Source: Promethearchaeota archaeon (GTDB lineage Archaea > Asgardarchaeota > Lokiarchaeia > Sigyniarchaeales > SOKP01). Taken from it: a stretch of DNA of 16,172 bases. A program made the translations under genes and the position numbers. Location: the NCBI GenBank assembly GCA_019057355.1, contig DXJM01000462.1, forward strand, positions 1 to 16,172. Reading direction: 5' to 3'. Below are positions 14,663 to 16,172 of this stretch, in pieces. Every line of letters begins with the position of its first letter. Position 1 is the first letter of the stretch. The notes beneath the pieces were generated by a model, which saw only the letters and a program-made list of their open reading frames with translations, was not told the origin of the DNA and ran no database searches.

Positions 14663-15436
14663 CTAAAGCAATAATCGCCCGCCATCAACTACCATAATGG
14701 AACCTGTAATATAGCGAGCTTTCTCAGAAGCTAAAAATATAGCCATATTAGCAATATCTGCTGGTTCACCCATGGCTGTAGGGATCAAGGGTGAATTCTT
14801 TTTTCTCTGGAATTCGAGAAAATCATGAGGAATATCTTTTGAATTTTCAAATAATCCAGGATTTTTTACACCTTTTGTCATAATAGCTCCTGGAACAATA
14901 GCATTCACTCGAATTTTTTGTCCTAACAACTCCATTGCCATGCCTTTTGTTAATGAAATCACTGCTGCTTTGGAAGCACTATAATGAACATGATATTTAT
15001 CTGGAATGACTCCCGCTGCTGAAGCGATATTTATAATGGTTCCCTCGATAGCTTTGGAAATAAATAATTTTGCAACTAATTGTGAACAAATGAAAGTTCC
15101 AATTACATTCACATCAAAAACCCTTTTGACCAAGTCTATCGAAATTTCGGTGAAATACTCTAATGGATAAATCCCAGCATTATTTACTAAAATATCTATC
15201 TTATCCCACTTTCGAGTTATTTCTTCCACGCATCCTTTCACGGCGTTCTCATCTGAAACATCTGCTATAAAAGAGATAACATTCCCACCAGTTTTCTCAA
15301 TCTGTTTTTCAGTACGGCTTGATTTTTTTAAATCAATAATGGCTATTCTTACTCCTTCTTCAGCAAGTTTACATGCGATTTCTTGACCAATACCTTGAGC
15401 ACCGCCCGTAATTAATGCTACTTTTTCTTTTAACAT
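14663..15436 (-). CDS. Short-chain dehydrogenase/reductase (SDR, FabG-like), probably NAD(H)-dependent
   Basis: 257 residues, a classical SDR. The TGGAQGIG dinucleotide loop is at 10-17, NNAG at 85-88, and the catalytic tetrad is N110, S139, Y152 and K156. The ending GSIMVVDGG is the usual C-terminal signature. Asp35 at the end of strand 2 (IAIIDLKK) points to NAD(H) rather than NADP(H). The substrate is an unknown alcohol or ketone; 3-oxoacyl, sugar and secondary-alcohol enzymes share this pattern. GGAG lies 11 nt before the ATG. It is convergent with the dehydratase operon, so it is not co-transcribed with it, and a role in the same pathway is only a guess. Confidence 0.9.
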   Translation of the reverse strand: MLKEKVALITGGAQGIGQEIACKLAEEGVRIAIIDLKKSSRTEKQIEKTGGNVISFIADVSDENAVKGCVEEITRKWDKIDILVNNAGIYPLEYFTEISIDLVKRVFDVNVIGTFICSQLVAKLFISKAIEGTIINIASAAGVIPDKYHVHYSASKAAVISLTKGMAMELLGQKIRVNAIVPGAIMTKGVKNPGLFENSKDIPHDFLEFQRKKNSPLIPTAMGEPADIANMAIFLASEKARYITGSIMVVDGGRLLL

Positions 15437-15456
15437 TTAATTCATTTCTCCTAGGT

Positions 15457-15472
15457 AAAAATATATATAATA
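15457..15472 (-). promoter_or_regulatory. TATA-like stretch upstream of the SDR gene
   Basis: An uninterrupted A/T stretch containing ATATATATAA is centred about 28 nt upstream of the SDR ATG, a reasonable archaeal TATA distance for a very short leader. The GGAG at about 15448 would then lie near the transcript start. AT-rich background makes this weak. Confidence 0.25.
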
Positions 15473-15520
15473 TTAATTGTGAAAATGTTGATAAAAAGAA
15501 TGAGCTTGTTTTTTCAAGTT

Positions 15521-15538
15521 AATTATTTGTAAATAATT
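15521..15538. repeat. Perfect 8-bp inverted repeat between SDR gene and transposase
   Basis: AATTATTT-GT-AAATAATT, flanked on both sides by TTCAAG-type sequence (15513-15518 and 15536-15541 region). It sits about 12 bp left of the proposed insertion-element end. It may be a regulatory site of the SDR gene, a remnant of the insertion target, or chance in AT-rich DNA. Confidence 0.3.
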
Positions 15539-15549
15539 CAAGATAAAAT

Positions 15550-16172
15550 GTAAGTACTAAGTTTTTTGATCCTCAATTATACTAGTGCAATCGTACCACT
15601 CTTATTCTTCATTTTACTCCATTTAATCGAGAAGGATGCAGAACTTCAGGAAAAAGACTCGGAACTCCAAAAAAAAGAGACGATTTTTCAAGGTCAAATA
15701 AAGCAGCTAAAAGAGGAAAAGGAGTCAATTGAAGCGAAATATCTAAAGAAAGTTACGGCTGCGGAAGTAAAGAAAAAAAACCTTGCCAGGTATCGTCGCA
15801 AGATGAAAGCGCTCCGGAAGAAAACGATTGCCGAAGAAGCCGAGGAGATCGTGGGTAAGGGTCCTACTTGGTTGCCACACTCCCGTGAACCACCAAAGTC
15901 GCACAAGATGGGAAAACCAAACGGAAGCCCGGGCGGAGGGCGAAAACGCCCCGGAAAGATTCACGAGGAGAAAGAACTCCACGCTCACAAGTGTTATCAT
16001 TGCGGCACCAATCTGGACGGTGTGAAAGAATATCCTGTCTATGACCACGTGGTGACTGAATTGTTTAGGTACCAGGAAGATGAGAAGGATTATCTCACCT
16101 TACGGCTAAAGAACGTGAGATTGCTCGTCAGTCGCAAGCACTGTCCGAATTGCAGGAAATGGGTGTATCCTG
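15550..16172 (+). mobile_element. Left part of an IS66-like insertion sequence, continuing beyond the window
   Basis: The transposase reading frame and a sharp GC rise mark a mobile element running off the right edge. Hand counts are 34/60 at 15841-15900 and 36/60 at 15901-15960, against 13/60 at 6301-6360. The left end is placed tentatively at GTAAGTACTAAG (15550), because IS66 elements typically end in GTAAG-like sequence. The right end and target duplication cannot be seen. Confidence 0.45.
15566..16172 (+). CDS. IS66-like transposase, N-terminal part (3' end outside the window)
   Basis: The frame is open from 15554 to the window end. After a short hydrophobic stretch it reads as a coiled coil (IEKDAELQEKDSELQKKE onward), then a basic Gly/Pro-rich linker (KPNGSPGGGRKRPGK). 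A zinc-finger-like pair follows, C-Y-H-C and C-P-N-C about 47 residues apart, ending RKWVYP at the edge. Coiled coil, linker and CxxC...CxxC are the order found at the N-terminus of IS66 (TnpC) transposases; the DDE core would lie beyond the window. No ATG occurs before 15803, so the TTG at 15566 is a default start and the hydrophobic first 24 residues may not be translated. GC is much higher than in the neighbours, which suggests recent acquisition. No TnpA or TnpB gene precedes it, as in single-gene IS66 relatives. Confidence 0.65.
   Translation, partial: MILNYTSAIVPLLFFILLHLIEKDAELQEKDSELQKKETIFQGQIKQLKEEKESIEAKYLKKVTAAEVKKKNLARYRRKMKALRKKTIAEEAEEIVGKGPTWLPHSREPPKSHKMGKPNGSPGGGRKRPGKIHEEKELHAHKCYHCGTNLDGVKEYPVYDHVVTELFRYQEDEKDYLTLRLKNVRLLVSRKHCPNCRKWVYP

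Noticed and set aside
15743..16048. 101-codon minus-strand open frame across the transposase region
   Set aside because: The opposite strand carries the coiled coil, linker and CxxC pairs of the IS66-like protein. This frame is an antisense shadow favoured by high GC.
1..16172. CRISPR array, tRNA or rRNA genes
   Set aside because: I saw no regularly spaced repeats and no cloverleaf-like or rRNA-like sequence on either strand.

Overview
This 16.2 kb window is AT-rich outside its right end and looks archaeal. The best guess is an Asgard archaeon of the Lokiarchaeia type, with moderate confidence. The evidence is a group II (thermosome/CCT-type) chaperonin homologue, an SDS22-like leucine-rich-repeat protein, TATA-like boxes close to start codons, a mix of Shine-Dalgarno-led and apparently leaderless genes, and a 2-hydroxyacyl-CoA dehydratase type gene set. 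There is no rRNA, tRNA or other marker gene to settle the lineage.

Layout. (1) Positions 1-827, plus strand: a class I SAM-dependent methyltransferase whose reading frame stays open to the left edge, so it is probably cut at its 5' end. A short hairpin separates it from the convergent genes that follow. (2) Positions 882-8945, minus strand, in transcription order: a divergent group II chaperonin-like protein, a large protein with a C-terminal MIDAS-type VWA domain, a SWIM-zinc-finger-like protein, and an LRR protein. VWA and SWIM are 2 nt apart; the other gaps are 77 and 89 nt. (3) Positions 9058-10974, minus strand: a [2Fe-2S]/ASKHA protein of the RACo (corrinoid reductive activator) type, 112 nt upstream of the chaperonin gene. 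(4) Positions 11234-14598, plus strand: a compact operon with two HgdA/HgdB/Bcr-like subunits and an HgdC-type ATPase activator, divergent from the RACo-like gene across 259 bp that hold an interrupted inverted repeat and a TATA-like box. (5) Positions 14663-15436, minus strand: a short-chain dehydrogenase. (6) Positions 15566-16172, plus strand, running off the window: an IS66-like transposase N-terminal region with clearly higher GC.

How the genes may work together. The dehydratase operon is self-consistent: the activator would use ATP hydrolysis to push one low-potential electron into the two-subunit [4Fe-4S] enzyme. The RACo-like protein is a second, different ATP-driven electron activator, usually paired with corrinoid proteins; none is encoded here.

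The most unusual part is the chaperonin-VWA-SWIM-LRR cluster. VWA and SWIM genes are known to travel with MoxR-type AAA+ ATPases, but none is in this window. Beside the VWA gene sits instead a chaperonin paralogue. By my hand alignment it lacks two of the aspartates needed for ATP hydrolysis in group II chaperonins. This may be an undescribed chaperonin-linked VWA/SWIM module.

Apart from the features listed, I see nothing in the intergenic gaps. I found no RNA genes and no CRISPR array.
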